Shown here: in pieces, positions 43,301 through 49,230 of the stretch
How the letters are laid out: the number at the start of each line of letters is the position of its first letter
Numbering within the stretch: position 1 is the first letter of the stretch
Source: Anthonomus grandis grandis
Lineage: Eukaryota > Arthropoda > Insecta > Coleoptera > Curculionidae
Length of the DNA: 64,000 nt
Assembly: GCF_022605725.1 (NCBI RefSeq)
Contig: NC_065551.1
Coordinates: forward strand, 22,878,001 to 22,942,000
Direction: 5' to 3'
Program-made: the position numbers and the translations under genes
Notes under the pieces: model-generated
What the model saw: only the letters and a program-made list of their open reading frames with translations
Databases searched by the model: none
What the model was told of the DNA's origin: nothing

Positions 43301-46300
43301 AAAAACAAGGAAAAAATATGAAAAATTGGAGAAGGACAAAAGGATGTAGACAGGCCAAGGAAATGATACCAGACCATGACGGCTCTAAAGCAAGGCGACT
43401 GCTAACAAAGACTCGACAAAGTATCAAAGACTTGGTGGGAATCCTGACCGGGCACAACAGTCTAAACAGGCATCTACACCTTCTTGGTATAAGAGAAAGC
43501 CCACTCTGTCCGAATTGCGGTACAGGGGAGGAAACTTCATACCATATAATAGGTATCTGTGATAGGCTAAGTCGCCTAAGAAGGAAAATTTTTGGAGCAA
43601 CGACACTCTAGCGGGAAGATCTTAAAGATCTGGACTGGAACAACGTGCAAGCCTTTATTAAAAGGACGGGCCGACTCAGTGAAGACCGCACATTGAGAGT
43701 GCACATTGAGAGAGGGGTGGGTGATTCTGGAGTTGGCGAATTATTAGACAATGAAACTTTTCTAGACCTTTTAACTAAAAGAATAAATAACATGAAACTC
43801 GAATTTGAAACTTCTAGAAAACCAACGACCACAGATAAAATTATACCCTTCTTTTCAATCCATCCAAATAATCAAAAGTTTCTCGTATTCAACTTACTTT
43901 TCCATCGTCTCTTTAATATGCGACATTTTTAAATCTAATTTTTCACATTGCTCAGAGCAATGGTTATGCTGAAAATATATTAAATTATCTATATTTTAAA
44001 CATATTAACAAACATTTAAATAAGCCATATATTTGAGAAAACGCTGTCTATAGAAGCATATCTTATTTTGGAAACTTGTACCATCAAGTTGCCAAATGTA
44101 TGTCAAGAGACTCTAGTAAGGGACCCCATATCTGTTTTAGCACCTCAAATAATTTGTCTAAATGTCTAGTCAACAGCAAAGGCAAAATTTCTGTCACACA
44201 CAGACTTGTTATTTAGAGATAAGTTGTTCTCACCCTGACTGTAATGCTACATCGGACAAGCGAAAGGAGAATCGAGACGAGAGTCAAAGAATATAGTAGG
44301 CCCTAAAATGTCTAACAAATACCTCTTTTTTTTCGGCGATCATATTATTAAGGCTGGACACAGGTTCGAATGAATAAAGCGAATACGAAAGTAATCCACG
44401 TTTGTTAAAGAGGTTTAAAAGAATAGATATCTTGTAAATAAATAAAGCCATTAAATTACCCTAGAACACTTGCCTTAATGAGTAAACAAAATTTGACAAC
44501 AACCTATTTTTTAATCATTTGTGTCTTAATAATAACTCCAATATTTAATTCAAAACCCGATTGTTTTCTCTCACTCGTTCTAAGTAATAAGTAGAAATCT
44601 GCTAATAAAATATTGTTTAATTTATTGTAAATATAATTGTATACCGGATGTCTTGCAATGTACAATTCTAGAATTATTTGCTATTATTTATGTTTGGTGA
44701 ACGTAAAGGCAATCATTAACTTCCTGTGACATTTTTACAATTTTCCAATTTTAATCTCTACTTCTTGAAATTATCTGTCACAAAAAAATTTTTGTAAATG
44801 TTTTTCGAATTATTTGTAATTTATTTTAGAATCTGATGATGCCAAAACACATCACTTCTGACATTAGAATTGGCATTTTATTTGTGTAAAAAAATCCCTA
44901 CTAAACATTTTAATAATAATTATATATCAATATTTTTTTAATTAAATTTCCTTATTCCAAAATAGGTTTTCTTAAATTTAAGTTGATTTAGAGTAATCAT
45001 AACGATTCTTTTTTTAGTTGAAATTATCATATTAAATTCGCAACCGAAAATCGCTTACTGAAATTTTGACAATTTTTTTATAGCCTCCAGTCAGTAACCC
45101 GTTAAGACAGCTATATTGATTATTTATTAAAATCCAAATAAATAAGAGCTTATTTATTTATCTTAGAATTATAATAATTATTGGTTCATTCACAACCAAT
45201 TTAAGAACTTAAAAGAATGAAAAAAAATTACGATGATATTACCATGTGTAAAATAATAATATCAGAAATGATAATTATTTTATCCATTTGCTTTTTATTG
45301 AATTTTTATCTAAATTAATATTGCATTTTTTTAATCACGATAAATAAGAGGTAACCTCTCGTTGTTTTTAATTAAAAAGCGTTTATTTTTATTTCCATTA
45401 ATTTTTAGTTTCGAAAATCTAAAGATTTTAATGTTGTACGAAATCGACTACCTTTTATATTCCAAAAAATAAAAATTTGATCATTTCACATTTAATGAAT
45501 TATAATGCTGGTATTACATAGAGTCGTCGGTTATGCACAGGCCTTAGTACTTAGGAGATTAAATATAATAATATTAACTTAAATGAATCAACGAAATAAC
45601 CAATCTTTATTTCATTTCGGTACGGAATATCTCTCTTCTATCCGTCTCAAAATCCAAACTAAATTTAATCGAGTCCCTGCTGAGCAGATCTCAGGCTCTT
45701 ATCTACTATTGAGGATAAAGTTCGTGCTCCGACAATATGGATCAATTACTTTCCAATCTTCCGATTAACTTCAGTCGTGCCCGGCCCTTCCAATACAGCC
45801 AACGAATTTTCACCGACCTTTGTCATCATGATCCCTTTTTATTCGGCGACATGTCATAGAATTTTCTATTCTTTCTTACGATGAGCAAGTCGTCTTTTGT
45901 TTCTACTAAACTAAATGAAAAAAATTTAGAATTATGAAAATTATTCATCCGGGTATTAGAGTGAAATAAACTAAAAATCATTATTTAGAGAGGCAACGAA
46001 CAAACGGCAGAGAGAAAAGCAATAATTTAGTGGGATTCTCCAGGCACCAGAGGGGCGGTTTTCCAATAATAAATTTAAAAGGACAGGACATCTTTCAGCA
46101 AAACAAAAAACTAACTGTTCGGTTTGAAATTTTGCAAAAAAAAACTTTTTTCTTTGGTTAATATTGAAATGGAAATAATGCACATGCTAAATATTTTAAT
46201 TTTAGTGCTACGTTCTAAATAAAATTTATAAATAGGCTGCGCTATTTTAATATAAATTTTTTTATATATAATCTATACAAAACCCGCATCGAAAATATAA

Positions 46301-49188
46301 AATACAAAAGCCGTTATTCCCTATTTTATTCCTTTTTCATATGCAAAAAAAAGCAGCGGGCGGTTTAAATTTATTTACCTTTAAAGGGGCAAAAATCGTT
46401 TAAAATTAAATCACGTTTTTTGCCCAAATAATGTCATAATTGTGACTATATATTTTTTTGTGTTAATAAATTTGAATTAGTAGTGTTTTAAAACAATTAT
46501 TACTGAAAATAAACGGTAATGACAGGCGAACTGTTCCTGTTTCGGTGATTGTTTAAAACGTTTGGTTACCTGCTTTCTTTTTTATATATTTAAATATGAT
46601 TTTACATTTACTTAAAATTTATTATTTTAAATTATTATATTAATTAAAATATCATTTTATCTTCATAAAATTAAAGGCAAAGAGATAGAATATTTAGACC
46701 AAGTTTGATATGATCAATCATTTCAGATAACTCATGTAAAAAATACTCAGTTCATGTGCGGCTACAAAATGGAGTCTGACTCTGAGAGTCAATGGTCGAT
46801 AACAAAACTCACCAACAAAAACATATAAATTATATATCGACTTTCTAAAACAGAATATCTCAGGTAAGTAGAGACAGATTAGAATCTTTCACTTTAGATA
46901 AATATAACTCAGGGTCGGTATTTCGGAATTTTGGCTTCACTCTCATATTGCTGGTGATATTGTTTAATGGGATACTTAGATTAAATAAATAAATATGTCT
47001 TTACTTGGTAATCAATTATATAATATTTGCTCAAAAAATCGAAAACTAGCTTTATCTCTTAATAATAATTACAAATGTTTTGAAAAACAAGTAGTAATAT
47101 AAAAATTGAATCAAAGAATAAAATTAAAGAAAATGAACACAATCTTATTAAATAAACGTATAAATCCATAGAAAAAAAATTGTTTCTTCAAGAATAAAGT
47201 TTTATATTTTTTTTATAAAACATTAAAATTAAAAATTAGGTCTAATCCACGTATAAATTTTCACGATGTTAGAAGTTTAACTATGTAAGAGAAGAGCTGT
47301 ATTAAGGTGTGGGACTGTCAGTATTTTATGTCGTATATGAATCTAACATGAATCGGATTTCTTTAAGAGATATTTTAGTCTTTCTTTTCTATAGAGCCAA
47401 TACATACATAGGTGATTTACGTTTATAGCTATTAGGCTTTTTAAATTATGGCCGACTGAGTTTAGAAACTTTAAGAGAAAAAAATTAAATATTCATAGAA
47501 AAGACTATTATTGTAAGTACAGGGTATTTTGTAATATTACTATTGTAATGTTACTATTGCTATAATTATAGCAGAAATATTTTCTTATTTTTTATTTAAT
47601 ATATTATATATTTTTTTCATGGACACTGAGTCTAGTTTATAATTTTGTTCGTAAATTATAATTTTTTAGTAACGAAATGGGATGCTTTAGTGGTTTAGTA
47701 AAGTTATATGGACCGCGCCAATGGGTACCCTATACTTTTGTTTTAGATTTAGTTTTTTATTTATATTTATTATTATTATTACAAATGGAAGAAAATAAAA
47801 CTTTACATTTTTAGCCACTGCAATCGATAAATATATATAGAGCTACATGATCAGAGTTTCTTTGAGTTCACACAAATCGATGTTATGTATTTTGTATAGG
47901 TTGTAGTCTTTACTTAGTTGTTGTATCAGGACAAGAATAGGAAACAATAAAACAGTAATTTACAATATATAACTCTCATAATACTGTGAGTTTTTTTTCG
48001 CCCTAAAATTAAAAATATAATGCACCAAGTGCATTCACAATAACCCTTTTGCAAGACAGTATTAATATATCCTTAGAATCTTAAAGAAGAATCAATAGGT
48101 AAACCTAGAATCTTGACACTCTTAGCAAAAAAAAAATCTTTTAATTATAAAAAAATAGCTTATTTATAGAATTAATCAATAATAATTTCGTTTTACTAGT
48201 AGGGTAAAATCTAAGCCGTTTAGGACATATGTTCACAAAAACTCCAAGAAACACGCTTCTTTCACAACTACTTTGTAGTTTTGTCAATATATCGTTTTTA
48301 AGTGGTAATTTTTAAAGAAAATAATTAATTTACTAGTTATTTGGATGTAACCCAACAACACAATAAAAAGAAAATAAATACAATGCACCAGTATTCTCCA
48401 GTGGCATAATTAAACAATTTGGGGAAGAAGCTAGGCAGCAGTTCTCCCCCATTATATCCTATTTTTAGCTAACTTAGCATTAGATTTAAATGGCTAAAAT
48501 GGTATTAGGATTTTCTAATTACATTAATTAATAAAAAACAAATAAGTTACTAAATAAAGTAATACCAATATATAAAGGTGAATTTAAGTTTTTTTGATAT
48601 ATAGTAAGCCATAAGCTTAATTACTAAAGAGATTATATTCAAATTATAATTATTGCCCAATAAACTTTTAAATTTTGAGAAGTTTATAAAAAATCAATAA
48701 AAAGGTATATTCTGGAAAACCCCATTATTGAAAACTTACAGTTTTACTTTATCCCTGTACATCCGGTGTCAAATTTTATCAAAAGTAATGGGCTGAATTT
48801 TACTAAAATTTATGATGGCGCTGTTTGGTAAATGCATTCAGTCACACTCACTCATTTTGCGAACCATTATTACTGATAAATTCGGCTTAGCTAATTATTG
48901 CATCGAGCAGATTCGTTGAATGTATAAATGATATATGTTGTCTGCGAATCTGTCCAACTGCCGACGGTAATTGAGTTGTGTCGCTCCATAGTAACAAATA
49001 GGTATGATTAATTATCCTTGTAAAAGGATTTTGTACTATTCGTTGACTGTAAAATGCATGTTTTTCTTTTATGGGATTAATAACTAGTTTTCAAATTTAC
49101 AAATTTTATTTTTGTTAAAAAAATATATAAATTTATTCAACTCACCTAATATTACAGATGCAAAAACTGGTGATATTCTCGACTCCAT
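2150..49188 (-). CDS. Secreted insect protein, DUF4758-like, six coding exons
   Basis: Assembled from coding segments 49188-49146, 14315-14130, 14080-13734, 9309-9024, 3678-3473 and 2404-2150 (minus strand). Their lengths of 43, 186, 347, 286, 206 and 255 nt total 1323, giving 440 residues plus TGA. All five introns are GT-AG with matching phases (1, 1, 0, 1, 0). Residues 1-23 form a hydrophobic signal peptide, predicting a secreted or surface product. Residues 50-68 read YGFLDFTTTIGNTVMVFSP; residues 300-318 read ETSVIGTFINGKYAQVLQS. Between them lie four (S/T)KV(E/D) repeats at about 134, 162, 181 and 196 and the acidic stretch EPEYDFLSRQPSEVVEETY. The tail (357-440) is basic and rich in Ser, Asn, Lys and Gln. 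From memory the conserved blocks resemble insect DUF4758 proteins, whose function is unknown. No catalytic motif or later membrane segment is seen. The structure is well supported; the family name is less certain. Confidence 0.88.
3473..3678 (-). CDS. Coding exon 5: second conserved block
   Basis: The acceptor is TTATTATATAAG and the donor AACAAG|GTAAGA. It encodes residues 288-356. Its first two bases, GT, complete a Gly codon with the last base of exon 4. It holds the block ETSVIGTFINGKYAQVLQS (residues 300-318), which recalls DUF4758 proteins, followed by a Lys/Pro/Ser-rich stretch. Confidence 0.9.
4878..5336 (-). pseudogene. LINE ORF2 C-terminal fragment
   Basis: Encodes the region after the reverse transcriptase typical of jockey-type ORF2: FKLQKRAIRYSL, LTLPSLFIFESV and LHLPTPRSELVKHSILYNAK. 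The stop at 4878 is probably the natural end. The plus-strand copy at 41.5-41.7 kb has LYLPTPRSELVKSLILCK at the same place. Confidence 0.8.
5567..5881 (-). pseudogene. LINE reverse transcriptase catalytic fragment
   Basis: Continues the reverse transcriptase in another frame. It has WFKSYLNNRNQFV, CGVPQSSVLGP and the catalytic motif FADDTSF, then loses the frame. Together with the 5817-7274 fragment it covers most of the palm domain. Confidence 0.85.
5817..7274 (-). pseudogene. LINE ORF2 fragment: endonuclease end and reverse transcriptase
   Basis: An open stretch of about 485 codons. It starts with the endonuclease motifs GDLDID and SDH, then a linker with KKPWSTKGL, then reverse transcriptase segments including GADGLTLKMFSNLPD, AIIIPLHKGG, HPIALLPTLSKIIERLV and YDFSKAFDSVNH. 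The frame then shifts near 5880 into the next fragment. In an intact element this protein makes and primes the cDNA. Confidence 0.85.
7356..7605 (-). pseudogene. LINE endonuclease N-terminal fragment
   Basis: Translates to KTDELHLLLEELNFPHIG followed by AITEHWLKTDEPVF, the typical start of an APE endonuclease domain. It is separated from the rest of ORF2 by a frame break near 7275-7355. The second copy at 38.8 kb has the same segment, which supports the reading. Confidence 0.75.
7606..8973. other. Intron 4 sequence without recognised feature
   Basis: AT-rich, with frequent stops in all frames. No splice-flanked exon, RNA gene or transposon protein was recognised. Confidence 0.5.
9024..9309 (-). 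CDS. Coding exon 4: fourth KVE repeat and acidic block
   Basis: The acceptor is CACTATTCCAG and the donor GAAG|GTATTG. It encodes residues 193-287 plus one base. It opens with IIASKVEVITEE, a repeat of the exon 3 motif, and contains EPEYDFLSRQPSEVVEETYK, which looks like a conserved segment. Local GC content is clearly above the flanking introns. Entry and exit phases (0 and 1) match exons 3 and 5. Confidence 0.9.
9310..12419. other. Intron 3 sequence, very AT-rich
   Basis: Extremely AT-rich, with scattered homopolymer runs and AT dinucleotide clusters. I see nothing functional here. Confidence 0.5.
12420..13260 (+). mobile_element. Penelope-like element remnant
   Basis: Broken frames read in order like a Penelope-type reverse transcriptase and its C-terminal region. 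Near 12422 is MANQASSYPDL, like the MGNPxSSIxADL region. Near 12510 is YVNDIF, matching motif C YVDDIF with D changed to N. Next comes SFDANLNFIIEIEFKGQLLF followed by FDTLEYT, matching the region after motif C. Near 13045 is GVTSIFDQSGNMYFVPCYYV, resembling the connector before a GIY-YIG endonuclease. Many stops are present and the copy is dead. It lies in intron 3 of the host gene, on the opposite strand. Confidence 0.7.
13471..13500 (+). ncRNA. Possible decayed hammerhead ribozyme core
   Basis: GTGAAGAAGGTCGAAACATC contains the GAAAC half of a hammerhead core and a degraded GANGA-like half, with stem II apparently lost. It is about 210 nt downstream of the Penelope-like remnant, where such ribozymes are expected. 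It cannot be active as written. Confidence 0.3.
13734..14080 (-). CDS. Coding exon 3: linker with KVE repeats
   Basis: The acceptor is CATTTTTTATAG and the donor TCG|GTAAGT. It encodes residues 77-192, low in aromatic residues and rich in Ser, Lys, Val, Gln and Ile. Three of the four repeats are here: SSKVEIKSS, ISKVEVIEE and VTKVDVVTK. Intron 2, between this exon and exon 2, is only 49 nt. Confidence 0.9.
14130..14315 (-). CDS. Coding exon 2: end of signal peptide and first conserved block
   Basis: The acceptor is TTTTTTTGTTACAG and the donor ACAG|GTAAGT. It encodes residues 15-76, including the end of the signal peptide (ISSTQS) and the mature start QVFIPDGAAQ. The strongly conserved-looking block YGFLDFTTTIGNTVMVFSP is at residues 50-68. 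Reading upstream of the acceptor gives an apparent in-frame start, but that is intron; the true start is in exon 1. Confidence 0.9.
14316..15440. other. Start of long intron 1, no recognised feature
   Basis: This is the 3' end of the roughly 34.8-kb first intron (14316-49145). A somewhat GC-richer patch lies near 14930-15130, but it has no open frame, RNA fold or transposon motif that I can name. Confidence 0.45.
15461..15525 (+). repeat. Short tandem AATACCTTAT repeats
   Basis: Four copies of AATACCTTAT, spaced by 8 to 20 bases, next to an (AATA)-rich stretch. Confidence 0.7.
15580..15657. repeat. Inverted repeat, 35-nt arms around 8-nt loop
   Basis: Left arm 15580-15614 and right arm 15623-15657 are complementary apart from a few mismatches. 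The best-matched part is AATTGCTATGNGTGGTAAA. The loop AATTTAAA is itself self-complementary. Such a hairpin could be a small foldback transposon remnant or a microRNA-like precursor. No flanking duplication was seen. Confidence 0.7.
15850..17330 (-). mobile_element. LINE remnant, endonuclease to reverse transcriptase
   Basis: Minus-strand translation with many breaks gives LINE ORF2 landmarks in order. Near 17185 is ITDHNLVF (the SDH endonuclease motif). Near 16940 is LKAPWLTRDI (linker). Near 16350 is SGVPQVA (from SGVPQGS). Near 16245 is YAEDTKIYFSF (catalytic YADD, second position altered). Near 16140 is CEHNLNLNKTKLLCLG (thumb). It differs in sequence from the jockey-like copies at 4.9 and 38.8 kb, so it belongs to another family. 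Confidence 0.75.
17331..18660. other. Intron 1 sequence without recognised feature
   Basis: AT-rich, with only short chance open frames. Parts may be the distal end of the LINE remnant to the left, but no motif confirms this. Confidence 0.4.
18768..18858 (+). repeat. Short direct repeat in a GC-richer patch
   Basis: TCTCGCAATAATTTACGCT (18768-18786) recurs as TCTCGCAAACAATTTACGCT (18839-18858). The patch 18740-19260 is less AT-rich than its surroundings. Confidence 0.6.
18963..19220 (-). CDS. Small open frame, 85 codons, unrecognised
   Basis: Begins MLFLAETNDQNETLGDPC and ends with a hydrophobic/basic stretch containing RFPVFFFPENYF. It has a varied amino-acid composition, with three Cys and several Trp, unlike most chance frames in this AT-rich intron. 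No domain, signal peptide or splice-site context supports it as a gene, and I recognise no homologue. It could equally be part of an old transposon or a conserved non-coding block that happens to be open. Confidence 0.2.
   Translation of the reverse strand: MLFLAETNDQNETLGDPCANLAGKYFILTQRSDKWDALAPNDLVIYRHWFSEKCSRKQNFFQRILCRFPVFFFPENYFIAYPNRK
19260..21206. other. Intron 1 sequence without recognised feature
   Basis: AT-rich spacer with no recognised gene or repeat, up to the TTAA target site of the piggyBac element. Confidence 0.45.
21211..21224 (+). repeat. piggyBac left terminal inverted repeat
   Basis: CCCCTTAAGTCACG directly follows the TTAA target duplication and matches the inverted right end at 12 of 14 positions. 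Confidence 0.85.
21225..21245. repeat. piggyBac subterminal palindrome, left
   Basis: GTGTACACTACAGTGTACGTC is a near-perfect palindrome 14 bp inside the left end. Similar ones occur at 21495-21514 and 23491-23511, so it may be a transposase binding site. Confidence 0.6.
21495..21514. repeat. piggyBac palindrome at the start codon
   Basis: GTACATTGTAGTGTACGTCA runs into the transposase ATG and shares GTAGTGTACGTC with the left subterminal palindrome. Confidence 0.6.
21514..23426 (+). pseudogene. piggyBac transposase, broken by frameshifts and stops
   Basis: An intact protein of this type excises and inserts the element at TTAA. The ATG at 21514 opens MTDRYWTKPLGDNELFELI, with an in-frame TAA at about 21589. 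A 62-nt GT-AG intron (21653-21714, phase 1) restores the frame at DELFESPTSP. One frameshift lies near 22090, before LKTFFGILLIMG. A single missing base near 22428 separates KPTQW from GIKLFLLW. A TAG at about 22993 replaces the expected Trp in RSRKxTVQLISHALD. Another frameshift near 23200 precedes the C-terminal Cys-rich finger (GHFPIFC...HCKSRTYIKCSK...LC). The three catalytic aspartates are all present: YSVDEQMVPFKG (22358), FFDNYFSS (22597) and GGVDKCD (22939). The element was once functional and is now dead. Confidence 0.92.
23491..23511. repeat. piggyBac subterminal palindrome, right
   Basis: GTGTTCACTGTAGTGTACATC, about 130 bp inside the right end, is a close copy of the left palindrome. 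Confidence 0.6.
23627..23640 (-). repeat. piggyBac right terminal inverted repeat
   Basis: Read on the minus strand, CCCTTTCAGTCACG directly precedes the second TTAA. It pairs with the left end except at two positions. Confidence 0.85.
23645..25200. other. Intron 1 sequence without recognised gene
   Basis: Mostly AT-rich. A less AT-rich patch near 24200-24400 has no open frame or fold that I recognise. Confidence 0.4.
25203..25335. repeat. Cluster of GCACTAGTGC palindromes
   Basis: Three related sites: TTCGCACTGGTGCGTAAAAA (around 25207-25216), CTTTTTACGCACTAGTGC (25289-25298) and GGTACTAGTGCGTAAAAAAT (25318-25326). Each combines a GCACNNGTGC palindrome with flanking TTTTTACG or CGTAAAAA. 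They may be ends of small DNA elements or protein-binding sites. Confidence 0.5.
25545..25830 (-). mobile_element. Mariner/Tc1-type transposase remnant
   Basis: Minus-strand reading, with frame breaks, gives FRLGVRE near 25790, QRWIGRLRRTDL near 25750 and SVAWPPRSLDLYPLDYYV near 25690, then KVYANL. This matches the well-known pattern QRWIGRxGP...WPPRSPDLTPLDxFLWG...KVY at the C-terminal half of an insect DDE transposase group. Ends and terminal repeats were not found. Confidence 0.7.
26060..28985. other. Intron 1 sequence without recognised feature
   Basis: AT-rich, with short chance open frames (for example a 75-codon frame at 26733-26960 of biased composition). No gene, RNA or transposon motif was recognised. 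Confidence 0.4.
28990..30256 (+). mobile_element. LINE remnant (family A), internally deleted
   Basis: Plus-strand reading in broken frames. Near 29098 is ILPAISKAFKKLIYNQ, then YGFSKYFSTSTALVNILNDI and PTCVALLDK (core reverse transcriptase). YADDFQTS near 29395 is the catalytic motif. Further on are MGFESHIK, IKKAIQKAQNSCLRFAYN near 29825 and RHHISPYLN. Near 30115 is MHRSAALRYPFKSIAVHQW, then the end of the protein. Sequence between the motif A region and the YADD is missing. The style differs from the jockey-like copies; I would not name the clade. Confidence 0.75.
31007..31130 (+). other. Possible DNA-transposon end (ACAGGGTG)
   Basis: TATACAGGGTGATGTTTAAG is the kind of terminal sequence found on many insect mariner-type or miniature elements. 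A partner end was not found, so this may be a truncated copy. Confidence 0.3.
31280..32480 (+). mobile_element. LINE remnant (family B), decayed
   Basis: Broken plus-strand frames give ALGSDSINIKMLKLCSPG near 31287, SIIPNITKIEIF near 31485, CEFRKVYSIAVALTLVLDVV, YYGFDEDFIVLVNHFLSYR near 31665, LSGSPSGCISSSLLFIVYT (from VPQGSxLGPLLFIVYT), HVDDKQLNHSFH near 31863 (catalytic YADD altered) and VQNACCRLLYRIKKY near 32206. The order matches one reverse transcriptase plus its C-terminal region. Confidence 0.75.
32500..33790. other. Intron 1 sequence without confident feature
   Basis: No gene recognised. The patch 32900-33250 is somewhat GC-richer and has a 63-codon open frame (32925-33116) that I do not recognise. 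Confidence 0.35.
33830..34225 (+). mobile_element. Tc1-like transposase C-terminal remnant
   Basis: Broken plus-strand frames give GALTYTSNITAARYVDVVL near 33905, then PPHSPDLNSMGYD near 34035, and LPQPHMDHLILSMPRC followed, after one stop, by ECIQLSGRQTQYQ at 34130-34222. This is the order expected at the end of a Tc1-family DDE transposase (GxLTAxRYVDxVL, WPPHSPDLNPIE, LIxSMPRR...RGGxTxY). The copy is dead and lacks recognised ends. Confidence 0.75.
34785..34990. other. GC-richer non-coding patch
   Basis: Contains GCGGCCGC, a CCCAGG...CCTGGG inverted pair and GGGCCGCCACGGCTAGGG, in otherwise very AT-rich DNA. There is no open frame. It could be a conserved regulatory block in intron 1. Confidence 0.3.
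35110..35700 (+). mobile_element. Second Tc1-like transposase remnant
   Basis: Near 35395 the reading is RPYKDVLGKQDYLVKEPLKN, followed after a frame break by EKVLFTDESKFYS near 35530, SWVHLPENK, and FDSKYKKPTVKSKIIF near 35620. DESKF is the first catalytic block of a Tc1 transposase and KPTVK follows it as expected. GGTCAAAATTAGGTAAAC near 35120 resembles a Tc1 terminal repeat. It is a different fragment from 33.8 kb; the two could be halves of separate copies. Confidence 0.65.
35875..38780. other. Intron 1 sequence without recognised gene
   Basis: AT-rich, with homopolymer runs. A GC-richer patch at about 38025-38190 contains GCCGCGGC. A minus-strand frame at 37496-37735 is open for 79 codons and hydrophobic at its start, but has no recognisable family. 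Confidence 0.4.
39590..39780 (+). mobile_element. Fragment of another LINE nested in the jockey-like copy
   Basis: Translates to FLNNNDILPPKQSGFRANYS followed by CTSAMADV, a reverse transcriptase segment of a different LINE family. It occurs where the host LINE should continue its linker, so it is probably an insertion or recombination product. Confidence 0.55.
40276..40309. repeat. (TAT)n microsatellite
   Basis: An uninterrupted run of about eleven TAT/ATT triplets. Confidence 0.9.
42398..44310 (+). mobile_element. Penelope-like element with nested LINE fragment
   Basis: The left part reads FLNNPTFRFILYFKQLFKT near 42550, NPVTPLLYCISKLQKQNYPV near 42656 (like PxxYGLPKIHK...PxRP) and SLLVSYDVSNLF near 42800 (motif A). 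The right part resumes near 43755 with FLDLLTKRINNMKLEFETSR and KPTTTDKIIPFFSIHPNN, matching FLDLxIxR...FxxYRKPTxT. Near 44090 is AKCMSRDSSKGPHICFSTSN, then near 44235 NATSDKRKEN-like and CYIGQA-like readings of a GIY-YIG endonuclease. The middle, including motif C, is missing and replaced by a LINE RNase H fragment (42881-43690). In an intact element this protein reverse-transcribes the RNA and nicks the target. Confidence 0.75.
42881..43690 (+). pseudogene. LINE RNase H and C-terminal zinc finger fragment
   Basis: Reads GAGVYRIKTSTGESFPLGKH then TTVFQAEVFAILEVANK, an in-frame TAA, EALEGDGMICISSDSQAALK, and VSEHQGVEGNERADE. These are the conserved parts of a retrotransposon RNase H (E in AEVFAI, D in SDSQAAL, NERAD). 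After a frameshift come LTGHNSLNRHLHLLGI and a CPNCGTGEETSYHIIGIC finger, then FIKRTGRLSED near the end. Base composition is much GC-richer than the flanks, which suggests a more recent arrival. It interrupts the Penelope-like element. Confidence 0.85.
44833..44858 (+). ncRNA. Decayed hammerhead-like core
   Basis: CTGATGATGCC is followed directly by AAAACACATCAC. Compared with the motif at 60.54 kb, the second half of stem II is lost and GAAAC has become AAAAC. It lies about 520 nt downstream of the Penelope-like element on the same strand. It is not expected to be active. Confidence 0.35.
44860..49140. other. 5' part of intron 1, no recognised feature
   Basis: AT-rich. Open frames at 45583-45768 and 45971-46183 (minus) are short and unrecognised. 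Regulatory elements of the host gene may lie here, but none can be named from the sequence. Confidence 0.4.
49146..49188 (-). CDS. Coding exon 1: start codon and signal peptide
   Basis: The ATG has A at -3 and G at +4. It opens 14 codons, MESRISPVFASVIL, plus the first base of codon 15, ending TTAG|GTGAGT. Joined to exon 2, which starts TT TGT TTA, codon 15 becomes GTT and the hydrophobic run continues as VCLISSTQS. This gives a typical cleavable signal peptide with a short polar N-terminus. The exon is far too short to show as an open reading frame; it was found because exon 2 begins in mid signal peptide. Confidence 0.85.
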
Positions 49189-49230
49189 TTTGAATTGTTA
49201 ACGCTTAAATCATCCTAATTTCACGCAGCC
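49189..49230 (-). other. 5' UTR part of exon 1, with upstream acceptor site
   Basis: Directly upstream of the start codon is 42 nt of leader, preceded by a pyrimidine-rich stretch ending TTTTAG (49236-49231). This looks like a splice acceptor and implies at least one further non-coding exon to the right. I could not identify that exon or the promoter with confidence. Confidence 0.55.

Noticed and set aside
42929..43832. Several minus-strand open frames in the GC-richer patch
   Set aside because: They are shadows of the plus-strand RNase H and zinc-finger coding sequence.
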